Of a DNA stretch of 64,000 nucleotides, positions 1 to 10,600 are shown one piece after another. Under the pieces are notes generated by a model. It was not told the origin of the DNA. It saw nothing but the letters and a program-made list of their open reading frames with translations, and searched no databases. The stretch covers positions 12,675,093-12,739,092 of the forward strand of contig NC_090744.1 of assembly GCF_036898095.1 (NCBI RefSeq), given 5' to 3'. Each line of letters opens with the position of its first letter. The first letter of the stretch is position 1. This DNA comes from Palaemon carinicauda. Taxonomy: Eukaryota > Arthropoda > Malacostraca > Decapoda > Palaemonidae. Both the position numbers and the translations under genes were made by a program.

Positions 1-4
1 TGAC

Positions 5-631
5 TTAGTAAGATTTAGGAGCGACTTCTCCCATGCAAAGCGCAGGAGTCCATATCTTGCTACCTGGCAGTCTGAGGCGTACCGCCTCTCCTGTGGGTAT
101 AGGCTTCAATGCACGTGTCCCTCTGTTATAGTAATGGGCCTGCTTGTCCTTTTTTTCCAAGCTAACTAAAGAATCTTGCTGTGTAGGATATCTAGGCTTT
201 AATAATGCTGACATGCAGGGCATGATAGTTTTATAACGTCTACCCATAAGTCTTTGGGCTGGGCTAGTCAACATGGCTTCTGTTGCTGTGTTATTCCAGT
301 TAAGTAAAGCCAAAAACTCTGATTCTCCAGTCAGTTTACACTTTGTGAACATTTTCTTTACTATTTTCATGGCATTCTCAGCCTTTCCATTTGATTGTGC
401 ATACCTTGGACTAAAAGTAATGTGTTCAAAAGACCATGTCTTTGCAAAAGAACGGAATTCTGGTGTGATAAACTGTGGCCCATTATCTGTTACTAACTGG
501 TCCGGTATTCCATGACGAGAAAATATAATTTGTAGTTCTCTAACGATGGCAGTCGATATCGTATTATTTACTCTTGATACTTCAAGAAAACTGCTAAAAT
601 AATTAGCTACTATAAGGGGTATCCGATTATC
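5..631 (-). pseudogene. Ty3/gypsy integrase, catalytic core and C-terminal part
   Basis: The minus-strand frame is open from about 628 to 5. The catalytic core shows the second acidic residue in the motif TDNGPQF (near 495-475) and the last one in SPRYAQSNGKAEN (near 410-375), the usual D,D(35)E spacing region of retroviral-type integrases, which join element DNA to the host chromosome. It is followed by a C-terminal stretch typical of gypsy elements (for example PAQRLMGRR). A one-base frameshift at about 632, just after VGADLSY, separates this part from the upstream RNase H/integrase frame. The region carrying the first catalytic Asp falls at this break. Confidence 0.85.
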
Positions 632-1688
632 AATATGACAGATCAGCTCCTACTTTTGACCATGGACGAAGGGCAAACTCATGACTTTTCATCGGTTCTT
701 TAGGAGGAAGGTCTCTAATTGACAAACAAGCATCACACTGTTGAACCAATGCTTTCAGATCCGAGGACATTCCTGGCCAGAACAGCGCTTCTCTCATCCT
801 TCTTAGACAACCCTCCACTCCAATGTGTCCTTGATGTGCAATGTCCAACATCTGTTTCCTGAGACTCTTAGGAACAATTAAACGATTTCCTTTGAACACT
901 AAACCATCTTCAGTATGCAGTTCATCTCTATAATCATGGAAAGCTCTAGCACACTCAGGAGCTTTATTTCTAGCATCTGGCCAACCTTTTCTGATCATTT
1001 TTGTAACTGCTTGAAGATTGCTGTCACTTCCACTGTGAGCTTTTATCTCTTGCAATCTGCCATCTGTGATCATCAAGGTATCTCCGATCAGTGTTGTAGC
1101 CTCATTTTTCACAGTTTGAAGGTAATTTACAAATATAGAATTTTCAGAGCAATTAGGCAAGAATGCACAGCTTAATGTGTCAGCAATGTACATGTGTTTT
1201 CCTTTGACATACTTAACCTCCAAAGCATAATACTGCAGGTGTAGCAACATCCTCTGAAGCCTAGCTGGGGCTGCTGCTAACAGTTTCTTGAAAATTAACT
1301 CCAGTGCTTGGTGGTCAGAATGCACCGTGACCTTGTCCCGTATATATACATAATGGTGAAACCTCTCACATGCTAAAACAATAGCTAGACATTCCTTTTT
1401 AATTTGTGCATAACGCTGCTCTGCCTCTGACAAACTTTTGGATGCGAAAGCCACGGGCTGGCCTTTCTGCAAAAGGGCTGCTCCAATTCCATGCTGGGAT
1501 GCATCACACTGAATAGTAACCTCTGAAATTAAACTATAATAATATTGAACAGGTATTTTACTGGCTGCTTTGAAAGCTTTTTCTTGAATATCTTGCCACA
1601 TAAATTCAGAGTTCTTGTGCAGAAAATCCCTCAGAGGAGCGGTCAGTTCAGCTAATTTTGGCAGAAATTTAGCTAGGTACAGCACCAT
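630..1688 (-). pseudogene. Ty3/gypsy RT end, RNase H and integrase zinc-binding domain
   Basis: This 352-residue minus-strand frame starts in the RT connection (FLPKLAELTAPLRDFL) and continues into RNase H, with the first catalytic Asp in IQCDASQHGIGAAL and the later DHQALE segment. The C-terminal third holds the HHCC integrase zinc-binding fold, seen as HQGHIG, FWPGM and CDAC between about 860 and 730. RNase H removes the RNA template during reverse transcription; the HHCC fold helps integrase multimerise and bind element ends. The start codon used here is not the real start: the frame is the direct continuation of the RT upstream across an in-frame TGA at about 1699-1701. Confidence 0.9.
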
Positions 1689-1700
1689 TCCAAGAAATCT

Positions 1701-2500
1701 TCATACCCCTGCAACATCTTTAGGTGCTGGCATCTCCACTAAAGCTTTCACTTTCTCAGGTCCTGGTTTTAATCCTTTGTCTGTTGCTACATGACCCATA
1801 AATGAAACTCCCTTTTGTCTCAATTGGAGTTTATCAGTTCCCAGTACCACGTTTCGCTCTTTACCGTGCCTGATAAAGGACTGAAGATTTCTATCATGAT
1901 CATTTGTAGCCTCTATGTCAGTAGCTCCTTTTCCATACACCAAAAAGTCGTCTGCAATGACCTTAATTCCCTCAAGTCCCTCAATCAGCTGATGCATACA
2001 ATGCTGATAAACTTCCGGTGCCGAGCATATTCCAAATGGCATTCTCAGCCAGCGGTAACGTCCAAATGGAGTATTTTTAAGTTGTTAAGTACAAGCTCTC
2101 CTCCTCCAAAGGCACATGCCAAAACCCGTGTTTCACATCCAAGACTGTGAACACACGAGCTCCTGCAAGACGAGAGGCAATGTCTTCCAGTGTTGGTAAT
2201 TGATGGTGCTCACGAAGCACTGCCTTATTTAGATACCTTGGATCAATGCAAATTCGTATTTCTTTATTTTTTTTTAGCTATTATGATTAAGGAAGAGACC
2301 CACTCCGTTGGATGCTGTACCTTAGCAATTATGTTTTCACTTTCAAGCTTATCTAGTTCTTTTTGCAGGACGGAAAGTACTGCCGCAGGTACCCTTCTAG
2401 GAGCATGCTGCACTGGGTTAACAGACTGATTAACTTTGATTTTATCTGATTTTATAACTGTAATCAAGCTTACCGGCAACACCTCTGAAAACTTGTTCAA
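1701..2500 (-). pseudogene. Ty3/gypsy reverse transcriptase, broken in three places
   Basis: RT motifs appear in order on the minus strand: the N-terminal proline-rich entry (VNPVQHAPRRVP, VQHPTEWVSS) at 2430-2310, the first catalytic Asp in VLDVKHGFWHV near 2140-2105, FGRYRWLRMPFG near 2065-2030, and the catalytic Asp pair in VIADDFLVYG near 1960-1930. The catalytic residues survive, but the frame is lost at a T-rich run near 2265 and again near 2080, and a TGA near 1700 ends it before RFLGM. It synthesised element DNA from RNA in the family; this copy cannot. Confidence 0.88.
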
Positions 2501-2931
2501 TCAGAGGTTCCTTTGTGATAGCAGAAGAGCAGGCTGAATTGACGTGCAAGGCGTTGTCACATAGGGGATTAATCTGGTCATTATCCTTTATTTCCAGAAT
2601 ATTAAGTGCCACACATGCTTGATAACCCAAAATTAAATTGCTGACCCTGTAATAACTCACACCTCAAATTAATGGTACGAACTCCCCGCCAAACACGAAT
2701 ACACACACTGCCAAAGGAACGAATGCCTTTTTGCCCATAAACATACAATGTGGTTGATGATGGCCCTTCCCCCTTCAACTCTGAGTCGCCAGTTGCAGCT
2801 TGGTACACATGGAGTGGTAGCACATTACAATCTGCTCCGCATTCTATCTGGAATCTTATGTAGCATAGTGGAGTAACTTTAAGTGTAACAGTTTGTTCCT
2901 TAGTCATCTTGATACTAGCTACCGTTTTCAC
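2442..2931 (-). pseudogene. Ty3/gypsy aspartic protease region
   Basis: A minus-strand frame from 2931 carries the retropepsin-like active-site region, followed by a beta-rich stretch around 2780-2660. The expected D-T/S-G triad reads ECGAD (near 2845), so the catalytic Asp is replaced by Glu and the next residue by Cys; activity is unlikely. The frame shifts near 2640 into an overlapping one that leads towards the RT. In the family this protease cuts the Gag-Pol polyprotein. The assignment rests on position between Gag and RT and on the FQIECGADCNVLP match to gypsy proteases. Confidence 0.75.
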
Positions 2932-2998
2932 TGTGAATATACATGACTAGTCGTTTTCTTCTAAATCAGCCTCCCTCATGCTATTAAGCGATTTCAAA

Positions 2999-3754
2999 TT
3001 AGTTTGTTACACCACTCATGCTGGACCGCTTACCCCAAGCTGGACAAACTTCCTTTACTTTCCTGTGACTTTTACCACAGAACCTACAATCAGTAATCCA
3101 GTCCGTTTCTTCCAATTTGCGATGAACATCTGTCACTGGCTTCATTCTTCCAACTGGATCCTTCAGCTTTGCAGACACAGTAATAACCTTGCTTTCTAAT
3201 ACTCTGTTGATCTCCTCTTGCTGTGCTATAGATACCTCGCTAACTCCACAAATCTCTAAGGTTCTCTCCAAAGTTAGATTCCTTTCCCGAAGAAGACGAT
3301 CTCTGACCTTATCATCCGAAATGCCAAACATAATCCTGTCTCTCAAAATTTCTTCTTGTGTTATATTCGCAATATCACAATCCCACGCTATATGACGCAG
3401 AGCCGTTACATACTGATCAAAAGATTCTCCATCTATCTGTGCCCGAATATTGAAATGGTAACGTTCAAATGCGGTGTTTTTGCTTAGGTGAAAATATCTT
3501 TCAAATGCTGCCAGCACTGCATTCTGATCTTTCTGATCTTCATCAGAAAGTTGAAATGTGCTGGAAACCTCATGAGCCTCAGGCCCAATAACTGTAAGTA
3601 ACACAGAGACTTGCACTTCAGGAGTCTTTTTACTTAATTCTATTGTGACAGCATAGCACTTCCACCTTTCTCGCCATTCCCTCCACCTTTCTGCTGCATT
3701 CCTATCATCCACATTGAAAGTGGCGGGTGGAGGAAGACTGTGAAACGAAGACAT
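2999..3754 (-). pseudogene. Ty3/gypsy Gag protein
   Basis: This 251-residue frame begins with a plausible ATG (MSSFHSLPPPATFNVDDR) and has the typical gypsy Gag body, including WREWRERWKCYAV near the N-terminus, DGESFDQYVTALRHIA in the middle, and RDRIMFGISDDKVRDRLL. A C-terminal zinc-knuckle-like CX2CX3HX6C follows (CRFCGKSHRKVKEVCP, near 3100-3050). Gag packages the element RNA. It lies at the 5' end of the element, about 70 bp from the protease frame, as expected. This open frame is the best preserved part of the element; no disabling change is visible inside it. Confidence 0.85.
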
Positions 3755-4219
3755 CCTGGTATTTCTGCACGTATGGGTCCATTAAGATACTGCTGCTCCC
3801 ATGTGATAGGTTGGTGAGTAAACCTTCTTCATAATAATCCAAGACTTTATTAGTATTAGTCAAATATACAGTGGAGCCGTGAACATAAGCTAATGCTACA
3901 AATTCCAAAGGAATACTGCCCTTAGGTTTAACAGTAAGGTTTAACTTTATGTAAGATAATTATCATAACAGCTATTTACATGTAAAAATAGTTAGGTAGT
4001 AAAGGATACTAAACTGCTTAACGAGCAACAACCTGTTAGCAGCATCCCTGAACCGGAAGCTCCCGGTTTACTGCTCTCCAGTACCGGATCCGCAGGCAGT
4101 CTTTCAAGATACCTTTCAACATCTGTGGGATCACCTAGACAATTATGCATTCCCCCATGCTTCATACCTAGGAGAATCCTCAACAGGATGAGATTTTCAA
4201 GTACAGTAACCTATCTATG

Positions 4220-5390
4220 ACATTAATAGCGCCGATGTGGCTCCATGCCGAATGGTTTCAGGACCACCTTCTGCTTCTGACAGAAGTGCTGGGGGATCTC
4301 CCTCTTATACCCGACCTCCTACACCAACCTCATGCCCAGATTTAAAATCAGATTCCGAGATCCTTATGTCGTCATGCCTGAAGGTTATCCAGCATATCCT
4401 CTTGGAGAGAAGCTTTTTGACACCAGTGGCGAAACGGATTTATGGATATCTCAGTAAGTTCTCGATCTCGGTCTACCAGGCTAAGTGGGCGATCTTCTAT
4501 GGTTGGTGTTGTAGATGGGGTATCTTTCCACTCAGTGCCACTCTACCCCTAATAGTTGAGTATTTACTGTACCTTCAGGAGAAAAAACTCTGCTCTGTGT
4601 CACCAGTGAAAAGCTACCACTCAACCTTGAGCCAGGTCTTTAGACTGAATGGGCTAGATTTCGTTTTAGATGGAGTTCCGAACAAGCTTGTCCTCAGTTG
4701 GAAGTGAGCCCTTTTTGGAACGGGGTGAAATTCCTTCATCCCCTGAAAGGCGTACCAAATGAGTCTTTACGTCAGGCTTCAGACCGTGACTTCACCTCGA
4801 AAATGGTCTTCCTTCTCGCCTTAGCCTAAGCCAAGAGGATAAACGAATTGCATGGTTTCTCATAAGACGTCGCCTATTTAAGGGAACGGGGACAGGAGAC
4901 GTTCAGTTTTGTCCGTGAGTTCGTGTCGAGGACTTAAAATCAGTTGATGTCAAACCTAGGTTAAATTCTTTCCAGATTTCAAGTCTTCAAGAAGTAACTA
5001 ATGACCCGTCACAATTGCTGTTATGACCTGTAAAGGCTCTAAGCTTAGCATTACCTCAAACGAACTGGAGGAGCTTGTCCGCAGGTCAGACACCTGTTTG
5101 ATAGCTTGGCCAAGTTCAAGAGAATGGTGACAATGATCACCGTTTCCTCTTCGATTAGGCAAGTCATTGACCAAGCCCTTGTTCCTCTATCTAGAGCTCA
5201 GGATGTCAGGGGCATCATTATGTCCCTGGTGTTTGAAAAGACCCCTTCTGTGATGTAGGTTCTACAAGCATGGGTGTGGAATAGACAAACTACTTTCACT
5301 GCGCATTATCTGCAAGATGTGACCCACAGGTCCCTAGACGCATTCTCGATATGCTCTGTGGTAGCTGCTGTAGCTCCTTTATAGGACCAT
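4220..5390 (+). pseudogene. DIRS-type tyrosine recombinase, decayed
   Basis: The plus strand encodes a DIRS/Ngaro-type tyrosine recombinase (YR), which integrates the circular element DNA. The N-terminal SAM-like domain is at about 4450-4680 (VYQAKWAIFYGWC, SPVKSYHSTLSQVF). The catalytic domain begins near 4790 with AKRINELHGFS, whose Arg is the first catalytic residue. It ends near 5200-5385 with DVRGIIMSLVFEK and RQTTFTAHYLQDVTHRSLDA. The H-x-x-R motif reads QDVR, so the catalytic His is lost. In-frame stops (TAA near 4828, TAG near 5250) and a frameshift near 4330 disable it. A continuous 156-residue frame at 4237-4707 covers only the N-terminal domain. Confidence 0.85.
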
Positions 5391-5834
5391 CAGCATTCAT
5401 TTGAGTACATTAGTTGCAGTGATAGTCTGGGATAAATGTAAAAGGAATGACTGGCCTTTCTTTTCTTTATTTTCCCTTCTCTTGGGGAATAGCATCCCAA
5501 TACTGTGTTGGCGAACGCCTACGACTGCAGGTAAGCCCCTCTTTGACTTGAAGCTAGAATATATTTCATATATTCAAGGCATGTCCCCAATCTCTTGGAG
5601 ATGTTGAAATTGAAAAGTCAGCTGTCAGTATGTACAAACACAAATCCATTATTATACATAGCCTTAACAGTTACACTTGTGTTTTAACACTCATACTCAC
5701 TTCACTTGAGACATGAACCCATTGGTTTCAGGCCGCTGGTTAACGAGATGTGGATGTACTGTACATCCCTCGCATTATCATGCATGGATGTTGCAATACT
5801 GGGAATGTTTTTAGACTTGCACACACTGTAGTGC

Positions 5835-6176
5835 GAGTCTCATTTTGTAAAGAATGTAAGGGTTTATATGCAGTGTAGGAACAAATCACAAATTTGGAAG
5901 TAATTTTTATTTTTCCTAACTAAAAACCTGTACTTATATACACATACACTTACTCGCCATCACCTAACCCCAGAGGAAAGTCTCGACTGCCATCAAAGCA
6001 TGAAAGGTATGAGTGAGCGGGGGCTGGTGCTTCTCCCCACTACCACTGGTTAACAACCTGGCGGTTGTTCATACCTCGTTAAAAGTTTTTATGGCCGTAC
6101 ATCAGCTGGCGCTGATTTCTTCTCCTATTATAAAGAACCACATATATGTATAGTTAGGAAAAATACAAAGTACTTC
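5835..6176 (+). repeat. Terminal hairpin of DIRS A (ICR plus right ITR)
   Basis: The sequence at 5886-5930 (ATCACAAATTTGGAAG through TTTTTCCTAACTA) is the reverse complement, with a few mismatches, of 6132-6174 (TAGTTAGGAAAAATAC through AATTTGTGAT), with about 200 bp between. Just before it, 5846-5888 (TTTGTAAAGAATGTAAGG to GTAGGAACAA) matches the part of elements C and D that is complementary to their left end. The arrangement is therefore complement of left end, complement of right end, spacer, right end, as in a DIRS ICR/ITR. Confidence 0.75.
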
Positions 6177-6689
6177 TAAATTTGTGATATTTAGGTGATT
6201 AGAAATAAGTTAGGTTTATAAGTAATTGCAATTTAATTAATTTTTGTGAATTACAGTACAGTATAGGCAATCAAGTTAAAAGATGATTAACTTTTTGCTA
6301 AGATGGGGTGTGTAGAAGCTTAGATAAAGTGACTGTGTTTAGTCAAAAATGTTAAAATATCAGTGCGAGAAATACATGTTATGTATGTTAGTAGAAGTAG
6401 GTATTCAAGAAGGCATTATGAGAATGCTTTATAACAATCATTAACATATGTAGAATATCCAGAAGGTGAACTGTAGGCAAAGTTATATAAGGGTTTTTTT
6501 TTCCTATTATTTTTTGTGCTGGGTTAAGAGCATATTTCTTGTATTATTAAAGGATCCTCATAGTTCCAGACTTATGTCTAAAAGAATTTAATTCTTTTTA
6601 ATCATGCAACTCGAGTGTATTCTGTAATCTTGTGACTTTATTGTATTCTTGAATGTAAAGTTGAAGTTCTCTTCCAGATGTATATTGTA

Positions 6690-8060
6690 GATGTATTCCG
6701 AAAAAAACAAATAAAGGCCGTGTGCCATCACCTAAAGGGGCTGACCTCTGGAACAGGCCTAGCAATATGTGTCTCCCCTGCAGCCTCGCCACCAGAAGCC
6801 ACACATGTAGAAGCCCTGGACGGTCCCTGGATCCCTCGTGTGAGTGTTGTGGTGACACAAGGGTAAGTTGTTTTGAAATCTACGTGCTGTACTCTTTGTT
6901 TACTGTAAGTAGTTTCTCACTGGGCCATCTTCCATTTGGTTAACGTGTTGACTCAATATGTATTTTAAAGAGCTTGATACAGTACTTAGCCAAGAAATAT
7001 TTCTAACTTAAAACTCTGTTGTTGTCATTTTTTTCTTATTGATAGAGTTACAATATTAGCCTGTCTTGAATTCTCAAAGGTGTTTAAAAATATCACAGAA
7101 ATAAAGATAATTTTTGTCATTGAATGTCTTGAAAGAAATCTTGAGTTGCTGTTGTAACTTATGACTGACGAGGTAGCAAATGGATTTATAGTTTTTAAAT
7201 TCTTGAAGTGACCTAAGGTCTTTGACCAGTTTGATATGCCATTTGAAGAAAGGTTTCCAATGAGAATGATTCCTTCCTGGTTCCATTGTAACTGATGTAA
7301 AGTAGTACCGTGGTTGGATAAGTTTACCGTGGAAGTGAAAAAGTTTCCTTTTCATCTTATGTTTTATAGGATATTCACTTTTATTTGTGTAATCTGACTC
7401 TTAAAGTGATTGCATAAACTTGATTATAAGTTCAGTTATTTTGAATAGAATGTTCAGAGAACAAAATAATCGGCTGTAGCTCTAACATCCGCTTTGAAAC
7501 TTGAATGCTTTAATAAACAAAATAAAAGATGCATAATTTGTTAAAATATGATTGCAATTTGATAATCACTTTTTTTTCTGGTAACTGTCTATCCCTGTAT
7601 TTATGATTTAGAATTGATTACCAAGAAAAACATCTCTATATTTTTACAATGTTATCTCTATTAATTTGATGTGAAGAGGAACAATTTAATGTAAGCTTGA
7701 TTAGGCTTATGAAGTTGGTGATATTGATTTTTGTGATATTAGTAGTAACCTGTCTGTATTTTATAGTTGAAGACATTGAAAGTCTCAGAATGTGAATGGC
7801 CAGAAATCATTAATTGTAGGGATTTTTAGTTTATGTACAGTAACTTGTCCCACGAAGGACACGGAAGAGTTTCGGAACATGTCTTTTTATATTGGGATGG
7901 TAGAAACTATTTAGAAAGGAGTCCAGTATCACCCTATACATGACGAAGCACAGTTGCAATGCAACGTGTTGTGTTTCTGGAATGTGTTTTTGATTGAAGA
8001 AAAGTGCAACATGCACACGGCTGCGTCATTTCGCCCTGATTTGATGCAGCAACCGTTCAT
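6690..8060 (+). repeat. Left arm of a ~1.35 kb diverged inverted duplication
   Basis: This stretch is similar along its length to the reverse complement of 13640-15060. Anchors in order include AGGGGCTGACCTCTGGAACAG (6735-6755, against 15025-15005), TTACTGTAAGTAG (6900), GGTTAAC (6940), ATTTGAAGAA (7240), AAATGCATAATT-like DNA (7530), GAATGTGAATG (7790) and GGATGGTAGAAACT (7900). By eye the match is roughly two-thirds identical with many small indels. No coding frame is conserved between the arms, so this is either an old non-autonomous repeat family or one segmental inverted duplication. Confidence 0.7.
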
Positions 8061-8487
8061 TTCATTAATTTTTTTGTATAGGTAAATTATTCCCTGCTGA
8101 ACTGTACCAAAAGGTGAAGCAAATATGTTTGGCCATGTCAGGTTAAATTTTAGTGAAAAAAAGGTACCATTGAGAATGAAAGTGAAACTATTGTCCTAAT
8201 AGATTGACAAATGTGTCACACGTATTTATTACGATGTGGTCGTTAATATTTATTGAGGTTTTTTGTAAACAGGACATGATTCAAATGTCTCTGATATTAA
8301 TGGAGGGACTTTTTTCAAAAGCTAAAGCTAAGGTGTAATTCTTAAAGTTATTCATGGTAAAATTTCATGAATGCTTTGGTTTCAACCAAGTTTGGTCAAG
8401 GAGGAAGATATAGCTTCTTTTTTACTTTATTCTTCCCTGTTTCTTGGTTTTAGGTGGTCTGATTTTGTAAGGTTTTGCTTAAGTTTG

Positions 8488-8820
8488 GCCTAAGTTAAGC
8501 AGTATGGGTTTTGAACCATGTTGTTGTATGACTGTTGAAATAAGAAAGTTTTCAGTTTCATCTTGAAAGCCTTAATGTCTTCAATCATCCGAATGTTTCG
8601 TGGGAGCTTATTATATAGTCTCGGGGCCGCATAATTAAAGGCTCTGGAGCCTAAAGTAGACGTAAATCTAGGTTCCAACAGTTTGAAGCCATCTGTAACT
8701 ATTCTCGTGTCAACACGATTTGGCTGTGCAATATGTAGCAATTCTCTTAAGTATTTTGGACGCCCGGTTCTGATAACTTGGTGGGTTATTGTACATAAAG
8801 AACTATGGTTTAAAGGTTGC
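8488..8820 (-). pseudogene. LINE reverse-transcriptase C-terminal fragment
   Basis: The minus strand encodes the C-terminal tail of a non-LTR retrotransposon ORF2: HQVIRTGRPKYLRELL, then GSRAFNYAAPRLYNKLP and IKAFKMKLKTFLF, ending at a stop near 8490. This pattern (small domain after the RT thumb, APRLWNSLP-like and FK..LKTHLF-like) is typical of CR1/L2/Jockey-group LINEs. The open frame from about 8815 to 8490 has no visible break, but everything upstream (endonuclease, RT core) is missing: the fragment is joined at about 8820 to a SINE in the same orientation. Different LINE family from the others in this window. Confidence 0.75.
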
Positions 8821-8821
8821 T

Positions 8822-9070
8822 CTTGAATGGCAAAGGCAAGGGACAGTGGCAGTTCTCAAGAGACTGACCATATATGCATATGATTAGTGCCAAAGCCCCC
8901 TCTTCATCAAAGTTAGACCAGGGAGAGCCAGCCAATGAGTCCTATAGGGTTCCCAAAACTCCACCATCCCTATCTCACAGGGATGGTGAGGTTATAAACA
9001 CTGGAAGGAATTATTGGGCTTGTATGCTGTACTTGAACCTCCGTCCAACGGATCGCTTCCAATAGGCAGT
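8822..9070 (-). mobile_element. tRNA-derived SINE, reverse orientation
   Basis: On the minus strand a tRNA-like head lies at about 9070-9020, with an A-box-like TGCCTATTGGAAG and a B box GGTTCAAGT (9039-9031). The body shares AACCTCACCATCC, then CTGGCTCTCCCTGG and the tail GCCATTCAAGAGCAACCTTTAAA with the SINE at 56.6 kb. It is a Pol III-type short interspersed element, non-coding. The tail ends where the LINE fragment starts, so the pair may be a chimeric insertion or two adjacent ones. Confidence 0.65.
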
Positions 9071-9449
9071 TACAGTGATAAATATGGTGTAGATTTTTAC
9101 ATTGAATATGATTTCTTTGATAAAAATCTTGTTAAGCAATTTTGGTTTTCACTTCAGAAGTGTCCTTTTATTCAGAAATATTTTCTGTTTACTTGAAGGT
9201 TACTGGTGATCTTTAATCCTTTCCCAGTGTTACACTTGAGCAGTTAGATTCATTGTGGATTTATATCCAGTTTGATGATGTTTCAAGCTTGTATTTTCTG
9301 AGCCAGTCAGGATTACTCTTCTCCTCTTGAAGGATTTAATCTGTTAACCTCATCCCTATACTGTATTTGTCTGGGATTTATTCAACAAAAGTCCTGATGT
9401 TTCTCTCGTGTGATATGCGGATATTGTGATCATGACCCAGAATAGTCTT

Positions 9450-9696
9450 AATTCTTCCTTTTGTCTGTTCCAAGGATTTTTTTGTGCATTTGATTTCCTT
9501 TTGTCTGTACCTAGGAATTTTTTTTGTGTATTTTATTTCCTTTTTGTCTGTTTCAAGGAAATATTTGTGCATTTTATTTCCCTTTGTCTGTTCCAAGGAA
9601 TTATTTTGTGCATTTTATTTCCTTTTCTCCATTTCAAGGATATTTTTTTGTGCATTTGATTTCCTTTTGTCTCTTCCAAGGATTTTTTTGTGGCTT
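9450..9696 (+). repeat. T-rich ~41 bp minisatellite
   Basis: About six imperfect copies of a 40-43 bp unit are present, each containing CCTTTTGTCTGTTCCAAGGA then TTTTTGTGCATTT. Overlapping open frames of 72-77 residues exist on both strands only because the repeat lacks stops; they are not taken as genes. Confidence 0.85.
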
Positions 9697-9699
9697 TTG

Positions 9700-10600
9700 G
9701 TAAATCTTAGGTAGATTTAATTCTATGTAATGTAAGGAATATGTATATTCCTTGTATTGTTAAACCTGACTCTAGTGTTTTTCCTGAGGATCTAAGGGAG
9801 TAGTAAACTTTTGCTTTAGTGTAAGTGACTAAAGCCTAGCTGGAAGAAGACGGAGCTACCGGTATATGCGTCCCGTTTGCCTTATCTAAGCACAGCTCAT
9901 GAAGATGGATCAAATACGTGTCCTCTTTGAAAACTGCTCTTTAAACCTTAATTTCAAAAGGCCTGCGTCAAATGCTCTCCGCAGATTTTTGTTTTGACAT
10001 TGCTGTAAACAGCTGATCTTTATAGGAATATTTGTTTAGGTGCTCCTCTCAACACCTTATTTTTCTAAATGTTTGTTTTGCGTGTTACCTTCATTTTTTG
10101 CATGCCTGAGTACTATGCCACTTAAGTTATAAGCATTATAGTTTGCTTTTAGTGTCTTTTGCCCTTATCTAAGTGTTTTCATCTGTCAGTGTTCAGAATG
10201 CAGTTTCTGCCATCGAAGGAAGGAAAGTCAATATCTGTTTTGTTCGATTTTCTGACATAAGAACACTGGTTTCTGTGCAACTCAAATGTAACTATACCTC
10301 AAATGCATTTGATTACTGTATTTTCAGTATTTTTTACTAGAGAATAATTTCCAATAATCTTCCTTTCATCTGATTTGTGGTTTCGTAAATCCCTATCAGC
10401 TTGACCCTGAGTCGTAGACTTTTTTCTTTGGCTATTAAGTAAGAGGCCTAAGTCATTTCCATTATCTGCCTTGTAAAATTGATCCTAATGTGATCTTTGT
10501 ATGGAAGTTCCCTTACTCATACAAGGTGAACTTAATTCCATTGTGCCTTTACAAAATTATACATGTATTAATATGAACAGCTGTTGATACAATGAGTCTT
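9700..10600. other. AT-rich non-coding stretch
   Basis: I see no gene, RNA or recognisable element here. It is AT-rich single-copy-looking DNA between a minisatellite and a tandem duplication. Confidence 0.6.

Larger units (their letters stand above)
1..3760 (-). mobile_element. Ty3/gypsy-like LTR retrotransposon, degenerate internal region
   Basis: Reading the minus strand from about 3754 down to 1 gives the order Gag, protease, reverse transcriptase, RNase H, integrase, the normal Ty3/gypsy (Metaviridae) order. The pol resembles the group often annotated as K02A2.6-like; that naming is from memory and is not tested. The reading frame is broken by a TGA near 1700, single-base frameshifts near 632 and 2080, and another near a poly-T run at about 2265, so it is a dead copy. 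The 3' end and 3' LTR lie left of the window. I could not delimit a 5' LTR or primer-binding site between 3760 and 4020, where DIRS element A begins. Confidence 0.9.
4020..6180 (+). mobile_element. DIRS-like retrotransposon A, 5'-truncated
   Basis: A 5'-truncated DIRS-type element abuts the Ty3/gypsy copy. Its first recognisable residues (near 4030-4090) are the RNase H-recombinase linker, NRKLPVYCSPVPDPQ, shared with element C. The tyrosine recombinase follows, and then the terminal hairpin (ICR plus right inverted terminal repeat) at 5835-6176. Gag, RT and RNase H are missing. The boundary at about 4020 is where the linker similarity starts and is approximate. Confidence 0.82.

Noticed and set aside
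6678..6866. Exon-like open frame with a CTTCCAG acceptor and GGGTAAGT donor in GC-richer DNA.
   Set aside because: The same sequence occurs inverted at 14.85-15.06 kb with no conserved reading frame, so it belongs to a repeat.
9378..9714. Hydrophobic Phe/Leu-rich open frames that might look like membrane proteins.
   Set aside because: They are translations of a T-rich ~41 bp minisatellite.
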